Assembly (NCBI RefSeq): GCF_000764225.1
Contig: NZ_JQED01000056.1
Span: forward strand, 172,233-236,232
Origin: Colwellia psychrerythraea
GTDB taxonomy: Bacteria; Pseudomonadota; Gammaproteobacteria; Enterobacterales; Alteromonadaceae
Direction: 5' to 3'
DNA length: 64,000 nt
Part shown: positions 17,919 to 27,492 of the stretch, piece by piece
How positions within the stretch are numbered: position 1 is the first letter of the stretch
How the letters are laid out: every line of letters begins with the position of its first letter
Notes under the pieces: generated by a model
The model's input: the letters and a program-made list of their open reading frames with translations, nothing else
Database searches by the model: none
What the model was told of the DNA's origin: nothing
Program-made: the position numbers and the translations under genes

Positions 17919-18398
17919 TTACTTAGCACAGCAATGTTTAAATTTTTTGCCTTTTTTTACTGACCAAGCTGTTGGATAATTATTGCATGGGCAAAGGTCA
18001 TTACGGTTAACTTTCCGAATTTCATTGTGAACAATAATCTGACCATCAATATAGCGCCACTGATTTTGCTCCATGGTGAAGTTAGACTTTTCCCTCAATT
18101 CACATAACGTATTATCAACTATGTAGTAAGCTGAAAACTCTACGGTAGTCTCGTCACTGTGATGGATAGTTAATGCTATCCAACTACATTCGTCTGCCCA
18201 TGATTGGATTTCATTGATAGATTGTTTCAATCTTTGTGCAGTGCCATAAGTTTCAAATATATATTGGCCATTTTTTGTTGCATAAGCACTAAAACGTGAG
18301 CGCATTAACAGCTCTGGCGTTTTAGCTAGAACTTGTTGTGTAATGTAAAGTTGGCAACAAGCATTAAATGACAAAGAGGAACCGCAAGGGCAAAGCAT
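17919..18398 (-). CDS. ychJ: YchJ family (UPF0225) SEC-C zinc-binding protein
   Basis: A 159-aa protein with an N-terminal SEC-C-like knuckle (MLCPCGSSLSFNACC), a central NTF2-like YchJ domain (PELLMRSRFSAYATKNGQYIFETY) and a second SEC-C motif at the C-terminus. In the second motif the usual CPCGSGKKFKxCC is interrupted: it reads CPCNNYPTAWSVKKGKKFKHCC, an insertion of about nine residues between the cysteine pairs. The function of the family is unknown. It is convergent with the VC2046-like gene. Confidence 0.87.
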   Translation of the reverse strand: MLCPCGSSLSFNACCQLYITQQVLAKTPELLMRSRFSAYATKNGQYIFETYGTAQRLKQSINEIQSWADECSWIALTIHHSDETTVEFSAYYIVDNTLCELREKSNFTMEQNQWRYIDGQIIVHNEIRKVNRNDLCPCNNYPTAWSVKKGKKFKHCCAK

Positions 18399-18618
18399 AA
18401 CAATGTGTCCATTGATGATATTATTTGTAAGTCGTTTATCTTACCGTGTTTTTAACGCAGATAAAGGGCAATTGGTCGTTTTCTTTAACACATTTTATTC
18501 TTATCAATTAGGATAACGGGTCTATTTCAAGGGTCACCAGTGTTATTATTCGAGTATAGTTAACGTAGCGACTCGCCATTCATTCTTAACATAAGAACTC
18601 CACAAAAGAATTTATTTT

Positions 18619-21078
18619 ATGAAAATACAAATTATTGCCGCAGCACTGAGTTTTTCATTAGCCGCTTGTAGTAATACACAACTTAATGAGCAGCTCAATA
18701 CAAGCGTACCAGCGAAAGTTCAAGGTGCTGTAGCAACCAGTGCACAAGCTACAGATACCATCACTTTAAAACAAATAATGGCAGATCCAGATTGGTTCGG
18801 ACGAGCGCCAGAATCTTGGTATTGGGGCGATGATAGTAACACTGTTTATTATCAACAAAAGCAAATAGGTAATCCACTACGTGATTTGTACGCGGTAAAA
18901 TTATTGAAGAATAATGAAACTTCACAAGTAGATTTATCAAGTAAACATAAAATTGCCGATCAAAATGGACTATTGAATCAAACGAGAACACGTAAAGTGT
19001 ACACCTTCAATGGTGATGTTTTTGTAAAAACGCTTGCCAATGACGAAGTAAAACAACTTACTTTTACTTCGAGTACTGAGCGAAATGCAGTCTTTTTGAC
19101 TAATGACAATATTGCATATCAAGTGGGCAATATTTTTTATGCACATAATGTACAAACTGGACAGATCAAAGAACTGGCTAATTTAAAAATGTCAGAAAAA
19201 CCTACTGGTATCCAGCCCCCTAAAAGTTACTTAGCAGTAGAGCAACATAAGTTAATTGACTATATGGCCTTACAACAACGTAACAGTGAATTAAAGCAGA
19301 CGCAAAAAGAACGTTTGGCGAATGAAAACCAAACAATTCATGATACTAAGTTTTATTTTGGCAAAGGCAATAGAGTAGCACATGCTAGTTTATCTCCTGC
19401 AGGTGACAAACTGTTGGTGAGTATCACCTCAGCAAAATCAAGCCGTAATAAATCAGATATCATGCCTAATTACATTACCAAAGATGGTGTAATCGCAGCA
19501 GAAAAGGTTCGAGCTCGTGTTGCCAACAATAGACAATACCAAGAACAGTTATTCCTACTTGATTTAGCTACAGGAAAACAGCAAGCCTTAAGATATGATA
19601 ACTTACCGGGCTTTGATGATGATGTCTTAGCAAGCGTAAAAACTGAGAACTTTGCTCGTGAAGGCAAAGTATACAAATCAGAGAAAAAAGCGCGTAATAT
19701 TCACGTACTTCAAATGGTTAATCCAATAAAATGGAGCGATGACGGTCAACAGCTCGCGTTAATGTTAGAAGCTTGGGATAATAAAACCCGCTGGTTAACC
19801 TCTGTTGATTTTGTAAAAAATGAACTGGTGACTCAACATAAGCTGCATGACGATGCTTGGATAAACTGGAGTTTTAATGAATTTGGTTGGTTAAATGCTA
19901 GCTCAACGGCAAGCCTTTACTATTTATCTGAAGAATCAGGTTACTCTCATCTATATCATAAAGAGCTCGATGCAAAGGCGGTTAAATTAACCTCTGGTAA
20001 GTTTGAAGTGAGCAGTGTAACACCCATGCTCGATAGCCAACGATTCATTTTTAAAGCGAATAAAAAGCATCCTGGCATTTATGAAATATACCAAGTAGAT
20101 TTAGCTAAAAAATTAATCGCCTTGACTGATTTAGGTGGAACAAATGATTACACTCTAAGCCCTGATGAATCAAAGCTGTTGATTGAACATTCTACCGTAA
20201 CAATGCCGCCTGAACTTTATGTACAACGCTTAAAAGCGGGTGATGTTGCGCAACAAATAACCCATACTGTATCTGAGCAATTTCTCGCGTTACCTTGGAC
20301 CGCTCCTTCTGTTATAGCCATTGAGTCGAGCAAACAAAAAGCGCCTATATACTCAAAAGTGTACTTTCCTAAAAACTTTGATAAGACCTCAGAAAAAAAT
20401 CGAGCGGTCATGTTCACTCATGGCGCGGGTTATCTGCAAAACTCTCATTTAGGGTGGTCTGGGTACTTTCGTGAATTTATGTTTCACTCTATGTTAGTAC
20501 AGCAAGGATATGTAGTTATTGATATGGATTACCGAGCATCTGCAGGTTATGGACGAGAGTGGCGTACCGCTATTTATCGTCACATGGGTAAACCTGAAGT
20601 AGAAGATATGCGTGATGGTGTTAATTGGCTAATAGAAAATGCCAATGTTGATGCGAAACGTGTAGGAACATACGGTGGCTCATACGGCGGTTTCTTAACA
20701 TTGATGTCAATGTTCACTGACCCTGACTTATTTGCTTCTGGTTCAGCGATCCGTTTAGTATCTGATTGGGCATATTACAACCATGGTTATACTTCAAATA
20801 TTTTAAATACACCACAAGATGATGCAATCGCATATGAACGCAGTTCGCCTATTTACTTTGCAGAAGGATTGAAAAAACCACTATTGATCAATGCTCCTAT
20901 GGTGGATGATAATGTGTTTTTTGAAGATACGGTTCGCTTAGTTCAACGTTTGATTGAACTGGAAAAACAAGATTTTGAAACGGCGATTTACCCAGTAGAG
21001 CCACATGGCTTTGTCCAACCAAGCTCTTGGTTAGATGAATACCGTCGTATTTATAAATTATTTGAGAACACTTTATAA
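18619..21078 (+). CDS. S9 family (prolyl oligopeptidase/DPP4-type) peptidase, lipoprotein
   Basis: An 819-aa exported serine peptidase. It begins with a lipoprotein signal (SFSLAAC, Cys17), then a beta-propeller region (about 50-560) with repeated strand motifs, and a C-terminal alpha/beta-hydrolase domain. The catalytic triad is Ser688 in YGGSYGGF, Asp763 or Asp764 in PMVDDNVFFED, and His796 in EPHGFVQ. Such enzymes cleave short peptides, often after proline, and in marine heterotrophs process peptides in the periplasm. It stands alone, with a terminator at 21129-21157. Confidence 0.88.
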   Translation: MKIQIIAAALSFSLAACSNTQLNEQLNTSVPAKVQGAVATSAQATDTITLKQIMADPDWFGRAPESWYWGDDSNTVYYQQKQIGNPLRDLYAVKLLKNNETSQVDLSSKHKIADQNGLLNQTRTRKVYTFNGDVFVKTLANDEVKQLTFTSSTERNAVFLTNDNIAYQVGNIFYAHNVQTGQIKELANLKMSEKPTGIQPPKSYLAVEQHKLIDYMALQQRNSELKQTQKERLANENQTIHDTKFYFGKGNRVAHASLSPAGDKLLVSITSAKSSRNKSDIMPNYITKDGVIAAEKVRARVANNRQYQEQLFLLDLATGKQQALRYDNLPGFDDDVLASVKTENFAREGKVYKSEKKARNIHVLQMVNPIKWSDDGQQLALMLEAWDNKTRWLTSVDFVKNELVTQHKLHDDAWINWSFNEFGWLNASSTASLYYLSEESGYSHLYHKELDAKAVKLTSGKFEVSSVTPMLDSQRFIFKANKKHPGIYEIYQVDLAKKLIALTDLGGTNDYTLSPDESKLLIEHSTVTMPPELYVQRLKAGDVAQQITHTVSEQFLALPWTAPSVIAIESSKQKAPIYSKVYFPKNFDKTSEKNRAVMFTHGAGYLQNSHLGWSGYFREFMFHSMLVQQGYVVIDMDYRASAGYGREWRTAIYRHMGKPEVEDMRDGVNWLIENANVDAKRVGTYGGSYGGFLTLMSMFTDPDLFASGSAIRLVSDWAYYNHGYTSNILNTPQDDAIAYERSSPIYFAEGLKKPLLINAPMVDDNVFFEDTVRLVQRLIELEKQDFETAIYPVEPHGFVQPSSWLDEYRRIYKLFENTL

Positions 21079-21128
21079 TATTTATTAGTCTGTTCGGCTT
21101 ACCTAACTTTTATATAGCGCTAAAATAA

Positions 21129-21157
21129 AAGGCCCTGATAGTTATTATCAGGGCCTT
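21129..21157. terminator. Rho-independent terminator
   Basis: A 12-bp perfect stem AAGGCCCTGATA / TATCAGGGCCTT, followed by CTTATT on the plus strand and TTTTATTTTA on the minus strand. It lies between the convergent S9 peptidase and DUF3379 genes. Confidence 0.88.
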
Positions 21158-21208
21158 CTTATTATGTAAAAGTAAAGATACGTTAATCTATCATCATGAA
21201 AATAACAG

Positions 21209-21922
21209 CTAAATAGACCAAGATACCGTTTGGCTTATATTTTTTTGCCATGTCCCCAAAGATTCATTCTTATCTCCGACAACAATGATGTTACTTTGGT
21301 TAAACTCAAGAGAGCTGCCAAAAAGTGCCTCATCATTAAAAGAATCAGTAAAACTTAACTGATCATTTTTAGGTACGATAAAGACAGTAACAGGGCTTGT
21401 TTTACCTTGATAGACTAAATGCAAACTTTTCATGCCATCAAACCGACAGTAATCTGCCCATAATAACTTCCCTAAGGATTGGCTGAAATTGCCATCAAAA
21501 GTAGCCATCTTCTGATTTAAAGATGCTAACGTTACTTGGCTACTGGCGTTATTGGCCACATTCCCTTGTTCATGATAAACATGAGCTAAAGCATAATCAC
21601 CTAAGTTGTGATAAGCGCTTGAAAACTGCATAAAATTAAGTACTAAACCACCGACAATGGCAACAGAAGCTGCTAACGCTAAATGCACACGAGTTTTACG
21701 TTTTTGCACTTGATGGCTTGCTAATGTTTGTCGCAAAATTAATTTGTCGAACAGATCATCAGGCACAGGCACTTGCAGTGCTTGTTTTATTTTTTCATCT
21801 AATTTGCAAACCTCTTGAGCAAATTGTTTTTTGCTCGGGTCTTGTTCTTGCGCCAATTTAGCATCATCATCTTGATTATTGGGATCGGCATATATAGCAC
21901 GTCTAAATTGCAAATCATCCAT
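21209..21922 (-). CDS. DUF3379 family membrane protein, probable anti-sigma partner
   Basis: A 237-aa protein with a soluble N-terminal part (MDDLQFRRAIYADPNNQDDDAKLAQEQDPSKKQFA), one transmembrane helix near residues 80-100 (VHLALAASVAIVGGLVLNFMQF) and a C-terminal periplasmic domain. It matches the DUF3379 pattern seen next to ECF sigma factors in Shewanella and relatives. Its start overlaps the sigma gene's stop by 8 bp, so the two are translationally coupled. An anti-sigma role is inferred from this context and topology only. Confidence 0.78.
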   Translation of the reverse strand: MDDLQFRRAIYADPNNQDDDAKLAQEQDPSKKQFAQEVCKLDEKIKQALQVPVPDDLFDKLILRQTLASHQVQKRKTRVHLALAASVAIVGGLVLNFMQFSSAYHNLGDYALAHVYHEQGNVANNASSQVTLASLNQKMATFDGNFSQSLGKLLWADYCRFDGMKSLHLVYQGKTSPVTVFIVPKNDQLSFTDSFNDEALFGSSLEFNQSNIIVVGDKNESLGTWQKNISQTVSWSI

Positions 21923-22430
21923 TGTATATACCTCGCTTTACTGGCTCTGCTTCTAATGCTTCTTTAAGTTGATTTCTTGCTCTAAATAAACGTGTCATTA
22001 CTGTATTTTTATTTAGATCTAACATAGCGGCAATGTCTTCTCCGCTAAAGCCACCTAATACTTGTAAAATTAATGGTTCAGAGTATTCAGGAGGCAATTG
22101 TGATATTTTATCTCTTAACCAATGATTTTCGAGATCTTGCTCTGTGGTTACTGATTTAGTATCGGTTATGCTTGCCTCTTCATATTCACTCATGTCAAAA
22201 CGCTTTCTCTCGAAGCGTCTAGCATTTTCTCGTCGTAAAATGGTGATTAACCATGACTTGGCAGCTTTTTCATCTTTAAGCGAATCAAGGGCACGCCAAG
22301 CTCGTAAAAATGTTTCTTGCACTAAGTCTTCAGCCACTTGCTTTTCGTGGCATAGCCAATAGGCATAGCGGTATAAATCACCGTGTAGCGCCTTTACTAG
22401 CGCCTCATATCTAACTTGTTTTGTCATCAT
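21915..22430 (-). CDS. ECF-subfamily RNA polymerase sigma factor
   Basis: A 171-aa group 4 sigma factor. The region 2 domain spans about residues 8-75 (ALHGDLYRYAYWLCHEKQVAEDLVQETFLRAWRALDSL), and the region 4 helix-turn-helix about 110-160 (LPPEYSEPLILQVLGGFSGEDIAAMLDLNKNTVMTRLFRARNQLKEAL). It overlaps the DUF3379 gene and lies downstream of the Bat operon on the same strand, separated from batD by about 115 bp that include a long palindrome. The regulon cannot be read from this window. Confidence 0.92.
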   Translation of the reverse strand: MMTKQVRYEALVKALHGDLYRYAYWLCHEKQVAEDLVQETFLRAWRALDSLKDEKAAKSWLITILRRENARRFERKRFDMSEYEEASITDTKSVTTEQDLENHWLRDKISQLPPEYSEPLILQVLGGFSGEDIAAMLDLNKNTVMTRLFRARNQLKEALEAEPVKRGIYNG

Positions 22431-22479
22431 ATGTTTATAGACCCTAAGAGTCGGAAGTTTATTTCAAGCATTATTGATT

Positions 22480-22526
22480 AATTACTTATTAGCGTAGTTA
22501 TTTTGTCACTACGCTAATAAGTAATT
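22480..22526 (-). terminator. Long perfect inverted repeat between batD and the sigma factor gene
   Basis: Perfect 19-bp arms (AATTACTTATTAGCGTAGT and its complement) with a 9-nt loop, 20 bp after the batD stop. It is probably a terminator-like or RNA-stabilising structure for the Bat operon. It lacks a T-run, so it could instead be a regulatory palindrome for the sigma gene. Confidence 0.55.
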
Positions 22527-22545
22527 ATATACGCAAAGTGAAACT

Positions 22546-24360
22546 TTACGGGTTGAGCGGTAATATTTGATGAGTACTTACTTTTTCACTTTGCTGTTTT
22601 TGAACGATTTGTATGGCATTCAACAATGCGCTACCTTGCCAAGATGGCGCACCATCAATAGCACTTTTGCCATAAAGATGCTGTTGGAGGTCATTAAGGG
22701 CAGTGGAAAAACTTTGTTCTTGAATAATGTCTTGAGCTTGAGCAATGTTATTAATTTCTAGTTCGGATTTATTAATCGTTAATAATTGTCTCAACCATGG
22801 CAATATTAGCTGTAAGGCTTGCTCGGCATTGTTTTTCTTACAGGCAGCTAACAGGGCTAAATAGTGGTTAGCAGAATGATGTCTACTCATGGTATGAGAA
22901 CTATCTTTGGCCTCTTTTTGATTTTTATTCTTCGAATATAAGAACTGAATTAGCCAGGCCAAACTCGTTAATAACCATAAACTCAGAAATAACCATTGTA
23001 AGCGCTTATCTTGCACTAATACTTCGGTGACAACTGCTGGGCTCCGTCCTGTTAATTTATCAGCGCTAATAGCCGTATTACCAGTAGGATTATCGGATAG
23101 AGTGGCAGAATCAACTGAGTTTCTTAATGAATTGTCCTTTAAAGCACCTTCTCCAGCTTTAACTGAAATGGTTCTTGATGGCAATGTCGCCACTTCAATT
23201 TTATTCGTGATGGTATTAAACCAGGTAATTCCGACTTCCGGTAATATAAAGTCTCCAGCAGTGCTGGGCACTAGGGCAAAGTTTTGTATCTTTTGACTGA
23301 CCAACCTTTCATTTCTAAGAGCTGCATTTAACTCAGCTTGGTCAGGATAAATTTTTAAACCAGCAGTACTTTGCATTTCAATTTTGGGCAACTGCGCCTT
23401 TGAAAGTCCAGCAGCTGTTAAGGTTATCGTGCGCGTAATTGGCTCACCAACAGTAAACTCTTCATCTCCTGTTGGCCATTCTTGGTGCAGAGTAAGTATA
23501 TCAGTAGGCAACCATTGTGCATTAGCAGGGTAGTTTGCCGGTATGGGTAACACGACAATTTTCAGTGCATCACCTAAAATACTGACGGGTTTTGTTTGTG
23601 CAAAACTTAAAAAACTAGAGCGTCGTTTAGATGCTTGCAGTATTTCACCTGAAAATAGCGGCGCTTCTAGGGTAAATTTACCACTTTGCTCTGGAGTAAT
23701 TGCATAAGTTTGTTCAATTACTCGATAACGCCTGCCGTTTATAATACTATCTGATTGTTTGTCTTGGCCAATTTTCTCTATAGAGGCGCCCGTTAAGTTT
23801 GGCTCAGTTAAGTTGCCGCTTTTAAGGTCAACGGCGAAATGTAACTTAATCGTTAAAGTTAACAATTGCTGAACGTAAACTTCCTTTTGCGATAATTCAC
23901 TGGTAACAAAAATATCAGTCTGGGTCGTGTTATCAGCCTCTTTAGCCGCTATAACAGTTAATTCTACCGGCTCACTCTGTTGGTTTTCGATAGTAAGGGC
24001 AGGGATGATAAATTGTCCTGGGCTGCGAGCGATTAAAACAATTTGCCACTTGGTAACACGAGTCGTTTTAAAATTGACCATACTGGTTTGCGAACTAACC
24101 GACGTTTGACCGACAATAAAATCTTTCAGCAATGGACTGGTATCTAGCGCATTGCGGTTTACATCATCATCAGCAGTGACAGTTAATAAAATTGATTCAT
24201 TTATCATTGCAGGATTTTTATCAACAACCGCTGTTACTTTTGATAAAGCGTAGACGGTATCACTAAACAGTAGTGTGGCCATAATCAAGATAAATAACAA
24301 CAAGGCTTTCTGGGTATCGTAAAAGCCTTTAACTGCTTGCATTGAAAAATTTATTACCAC
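22546..24360 (-). CDS. batD: BatD-family exported protein
   Basis: A 604-aa protein with an N-terminal signal or anchor (KALLLFILIMATLLFSDTVYALSK), several beta-rich modules typical of BatD (VTAVVDKNPAMINESILLTVTADDD; EPITRTITLTAAGLSKAQLPKIEM), a transmembrane helix near residue 460 (LQWLFLSLWLLTSLAWLIQFLY) and a cytoplasmic helical tail. Bat proteins are linked to oxidative-stress tolerance in Bacteroides and to envelope stress elsewhere; the mechanism is not settled. It overlaps the previous gene by 7 bp and ends the MoxR-Bat operon. Confidence 0.85.
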   Translation of the reverse strand: MVINFSMQAVKGFYDTQKALLLFILIMATLLFSDTVYALSKVTAVVDKNPAMINESILLTVTADDDVNRNALDTSPLLKDFIVGQTSVSSQTSMVNFKTTRVTKWQIVLIARSPGQFIIPALTIENQQSEPVELTVIAAKEADNTTQTDIFVTSELSQKEVYVQQLLTLTIKLHFAVDLKSGNLTEPNLTGASIEKIGQDKQSDSIINGRRYRVIEQTYAITPEQSGKFTLEAPLFSGEILQASKRRSSFLSFAQTKPVSILGDALKIVVLPIPANYPANAQWLPTDILTLHQEWPTGDEEFTVGEPITRTITLTAAGLSKAQLPKIEMQSTAGLKIYPDQAELNAALRNERLVSQKIQNFALVPSTAGDFILPEVGITWFNTITNKIEVATLPSRTISVKAGEGALKDNSLRNSVDSATLSDNPTGNTAISADKLTGRSPAVVTEVLVQDKRLQWLFLSLWLLTSLAWLIQFLYSKNKNQKEAKDSSHTMSRHHSANHYLALLAACKKNNAEQALQLILPWLRQLLTINKSELEINNIAQAQDIIQEQSFSTALNDLQQHLYGKSAIDGAPSWQGSALLNAIQIVQKQQSEKVSTHQILPLNP

Positions 24361-26435
24361 TTTTTGGTTACTCCTTGGGGCGCACCTTCACTTCGGCGTT
24401 TTTGGTATTCGAGTCTCATTTTATTTCGTAACAGTAAATATGGATCGTCTGTAACCTTATTTAACAGTTGTTGATGCTTTTGCTCAGCTTCTTGTTTTTT
24501 ACTGTCACTCGCTTGCTGTGCTATTGATTGCTCATCGCCTGATTCTTGCTCATCATCAGACGCTTTAGCTTGTTTGGCTTGTTCTTCTTTTTGTTGCTGT
24601 TCACTTTGCTCTTGTTGCTGAGTATCCTGCGCTTGCTTGTTCTGTTCACTGTCTTGCTTTTTTTGTTGCTGATCACTTTGTTGTTGATCGCCTTGCGACT
24701 GATCTTGAGAGTCTTCTTGACCTTCTTGACCTTCTTGACCTTCTTGACCTTCTTGACCTTCTTGTTTGCCTTTTTGCTCTTGTTGATCACCTTGAGATTG
24801 GTCTTGAGAGTCTTGATCTTTCTGATTACCTTGAGATGGTTGTTTTTGTTGCTCTTGCTGTTTTTTAAGTGCTTCTAATTTTTCTAAATTATCTTTGGCA
24901 TCGCTAAACTCAGGATCTTTAACCAATGCGTTTTTATATGCGTCAATCGCTTCATCAACTTTTTGTAGCTGTGCTAGAGAATTGCCCTGATTATAAAGTG
25001 CTTGAGCACTATCGCTTTGTTTAAAAGCTTGTAATGCTTGTTCATAATCACCTGCTTTGTAGTGAGCGCTGCCTTGCCACTGAGTGTCTTCAAACTGTTT
25101 AGCGGCTTGCTGGTAATCTTTGTGTTGGTAGTGCTCTTGGGCTTGTTGATCAGGGGTTTTCCATAGGTTTTGCCAAAGCTGACTCGCACTATTATCCTTA
25201 GGCTCACTTCTTGGTTTATCACTAGTGCTTACCGTATCGGACTCTGAGGCGGCAAAACTGACAGGACTAATGGTTGAGAGGCTAACTAATAATGTCAAAG
25301 GCATAAGCCATGTTATTACCAATACACTGCTACCACGGCGAAAATAAGTTAAAAGTAGTGGCACTATGATAATGAGTAACCAAGGACCTTGCTCTTGATA
25401 CTGATCACCTTGCAATGCTTGTTTGCTTTGATGATTGTTTTGTTGATCATTTGCACCTTTTGACGCTCCAGAGTTGATTGTATCATCGAGACTCGCAGTT
25501 AGGTGAGCCGTCAAGGCTTTAATATCGGAGTCGTCATTGGTCATGGTATGATAAACGCCTCTGCTGCGCTTAGCTATCGCCGCCAGTCTACCCTCTGGTA
25601 GCTTGGGAATGACGATAGCACCTTTATTATCTTTGAGTAGTTTGCCGCCACTTAGTTTTATCGGTGCACCTGTTTTATTACCAACACCTAATATATTCAC
25701 GTTATGACTGTTGTTATTTGCCCAATCATAAATATCAGACATTTCCTCGTTGTCAATATCATCAGTAAACCAATAAATATCGCCGCTGACATGACCGGCA
25801 TTCTTTAATGTTTTATCAGCTAGTGTTAGTGCGGCAAGAGCGTTAGCGCCATGTACAGGCATAATATCTGGAGATAGAGAAGGTAATAGCAACTCTATGT
25901 TTTTAATATCTTGCGTCAGCGGACTAATAATAAATGCATCACCTGCGTATGCAACTAGACCAAGATCACCTTCGTTGATTCTTTTAAGTAAATCGATGGC
26001 TTTGTAACGTGCACGGGTTAACCTGTTGGGCTTCACATCTGTTGCGTACATGGAGTAAGACATATCCATAATAAGCACAGCACCACGCTCAAGTTGATAA
26101 ACTGGTTGTGGTAGTTTTTGCCAAGCAGGTCCTGCAAGGGCAATAATAATGCAGCTACCGATTATAAAAGGCTTTAACCAATAACGGGGCTGTGACGAAG
26201 TGCTCTGACTGCTTTGGCTTTGTGAGTTTTCTAATAATGCATTGGCTAAATGAACAGGAATAAAATGTTGCCATGGGGATTGGTAATAACGAATTTTCTT
26301 TAAGATAAATAACACGATAAACAAAGCAAAAAAGGCTAATAACCACCAAGGTCGAATAAAGTGAAAATTATTGACTATACCATCGAAGCTGAACACTGTG
26401 GTTAATTGAGTTAAATCAGTTTGTTGTGCTGACAT
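24354..26435 (-). CDS. BatB/BatC-type VWA and TPR fusion protein
   Basis: About 693 aa. It has N-terminal membrane helices, a von Willebrand A domain with the MIDAS motif DMSYS (near residue 110) and further helices near residues 335-380. TPR repeats follow (about 430-510: WQGSAHYKAGDYEQALQAF, ALYNQGNSLAQLQKVDEAIDAYKNAL), then a Gln/Glu/Asp-rich low-complexity tail. That is a BatB-BatC fusion. The open frame extends to a GTG at 26462. ATG 26435 is preferred because GGTGG lies 8 nt upstream and it begins 2 bp after the batA stop. The tail contains QEG tandem repeats and a duplicated DSQDQSQGDQQ block. Confidence 0.87.
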   Translation of the reverse strand: MSAQQTDLTQLTTVFSFDGIVNNFHFIRPWWLLAFFALFIVLFILKKIRYYQSPWQHFIPVHLANALLENSQSQSSQSTSSQPRYWLKPFIIGSCIIIALAGPAWQKLPQPVYQLERGAVLIMDMSYSMYATDVKPNRLTRARYKAIDLLKRINEGDLGLVAYAGDAFIISPLTQDIKNIELLLPSLSPDIMPVHGANALAALTLADKTLKNAGHVSGDIYWFTDDIDNEEMSDIYDWANNNSHNVNILGVGNKTGAPIKLSGGKLLKDNKGAIVIPKLPEGRLAAIAKRSRGVYHTMTNDDSDIKALTAHLTASLDDTINSGASKGANDQQNNHQSKQALQGDQYQEQGPWLLIIIVPLLLTYFRRGSSVLVITWLMPLTLLVSLSTISPVSFAASESDTVSTSDKPRSEPKDNSASQLWQNLWKTPDQQAQEHYQHKDYQQAAKQFEDTQWQGSAHYKAGDYEQALQAFKQSDSAQALYNQGNSLAQLQKVDEAIDAYKNALVKDPEFSDAKDNLEKLEALKKQQEQQKQPSQGNQKDQDSQDQSQGDQQEQKGKQEGQEGQEGQEGQEGQEDSQDQSQGDQQQSDQQQKKQDSEQNKQAQDTQQQEQSEQQQKEEQAKQAKASDDEQESGDEQSIAQQASDSKKQEAEQKHQQLLNKVTDDPYLLLRNKMRLEYQKRRSEGAPQGVTKKW
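24712..24764 (-). repeat. In-frame 9-bp tandem repeat in the BatB/C gene
   Basis: About five to six uninterrupted copies of CCTTCTTGA (plus strand) encode Gln-Glu-Gly triplets in the low-complexity tail. The unit is a multiple of three, so copy-number change would alter tail length without a frameshift. Confidence 0.85.
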
Positions 26436-26436
26436 A

Positions 26437-27492
26437 TTATTTACCACCCAAAGTGCTGGCACCAGTGTTACTGGTGTTTGTCGTTTGTTTTATATGAACG
26501 TTTTTAGTGGGTAATAAAAAGCTGAAATGTAAACTGAGTAAATAACCAAAACAAAGTAAGGTCGCTAATGATAGTGGCCAATAATACAATGCACTTAGTG
26601 GACGCATTTGTTGTTGTTCTTGTTTGATTGGCTCTAATTTATCCAATAATCCATAAATTTCACTCATGCTTTGGCTATCGCGAGCTCTAAAGTATTGACC
26701 TCCTGTTTTCTCAGCGATACTCGATAAACTTTTTTCGTCTAAATCGCTGGATGGATTAATGCGTTGTGTACCCCACATTGATTGTTGCAGCATAACATCA
26801 GCGCCAATGCCTACGGTGTAGATAGTAATGTCTTTAGCAACGGCTAACTCTAATGCCTGTTCTGGGCTTATTTTCCCAGCAGTATTTTGACCATCAGTTA
26901 ACAATAATAAAACCTTATTAGACTCTTGTTTTGCATCAAAACGCTTTACTGCAAGTGCTATAGCATCACCTATAGCGGTTTTTTTACCGACTAAGTTGAG
27001 TTCACTCTCATCTAACATTTGTTTGACCGTTTTTCTGTCAAAGGTCATCGGTGTTTGCATGTAGGCATCATCGGCAAATAATATTAGACCAAGGCGATCA
27101 CTGACACGCCGAGCAATAAAGTCACCAAGTACCACCTTAAGCATTTGTAAACGATTTACATTTCGACCATTAAGGCTCATGTCTTCTATTTCCATACTGC
27201 CGGAGAGATCTACGGCAATCATCATCTCCCGACCTTCACTTGGGATATCAATTGCCTCACCAAGCCATTGTGGACGACTCATGGCGAGAATCAATAAAAC
27301 CCAGCACATCGATAAAACAAACAAAGGTCCTTTACGTTTCTGTTGAGTAGTTACTGCTTTGCTCGAGACATTAATCAGTGCAGGCATGATAAGGGCGCTT
27401 TGTTGGTTAGCACTCTTTTTAGCGGGTAAAAAATAGATAATTAACGGGAGAGGTAATAGGGCGAACAACCAGGGCCAAGCGAAACTTATCAC
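26437..27492 (-). CDS. batA: BatA-type VWA domain membrane protein
   Basis: A 351-aa protein with an N-terminal aerotolerance helix pair (WPWLFALLPLPLIIYFLPAKKSA and about 58-75), a VWA domain with intact MIDAS (AVDLSGSMEIEDM) and a later metal-site Thr/Asp region (LLLLTDGQNTAG), and a C-terminal helix near residue 305. It starts with GTG at 27492, overlapping the TAG of the upstream gene, with AAGGAG 8 nt before it. It probably interacts with the MoxR ATPase in this operon. Confidence 0.88.
   Translation of the reverse strand: MISFAWPWLFALLPLPLIIYFLPAKKSANQQSALIMPALINVSSKAVTTQQKRKGPLFVLSMCWVLLILAMSRPQWLGEAIDIPSEGREMMIAVDLSGSMEIEDMSLNGRNVNRLQMLKVVLGDFIARRVSDRLGLILFADDAYMQTPMTFDRKTVKQMLDESELNLVGKKTAIGDAIALAVKRFDAKQESNKVLLLLTDGQNTAGKISPEQALELAVAKDITIYTVGIGADVMLQQSMWGTQRINPSSDLDEKSLSSIAEKTGGQYFRARDSQSMSEIYGLLDKLEPIKQEQQQMRPLSALYYWPLSLATLLCFGYLLSLHFSFLLPTKNVHIKQTTNTSNTGASTLGGK

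Noticed and set aside
24712..24764. Tandem repeats that could suggest a CRISPR array
   Set aside because: Units are 9 bp, contiguous, without spacers, and in frame within a coding region.
24521..24878. Long open frames in other frames and on the opposite strand inside the BatB/C tail (Lys-Val and Leu/Phe-rich proteins)
   Set aside because: They arise from the low-complexity Gln/Glu repeat DNA; composition is repetitive and the true frame is supported by VWA and TPR domains.
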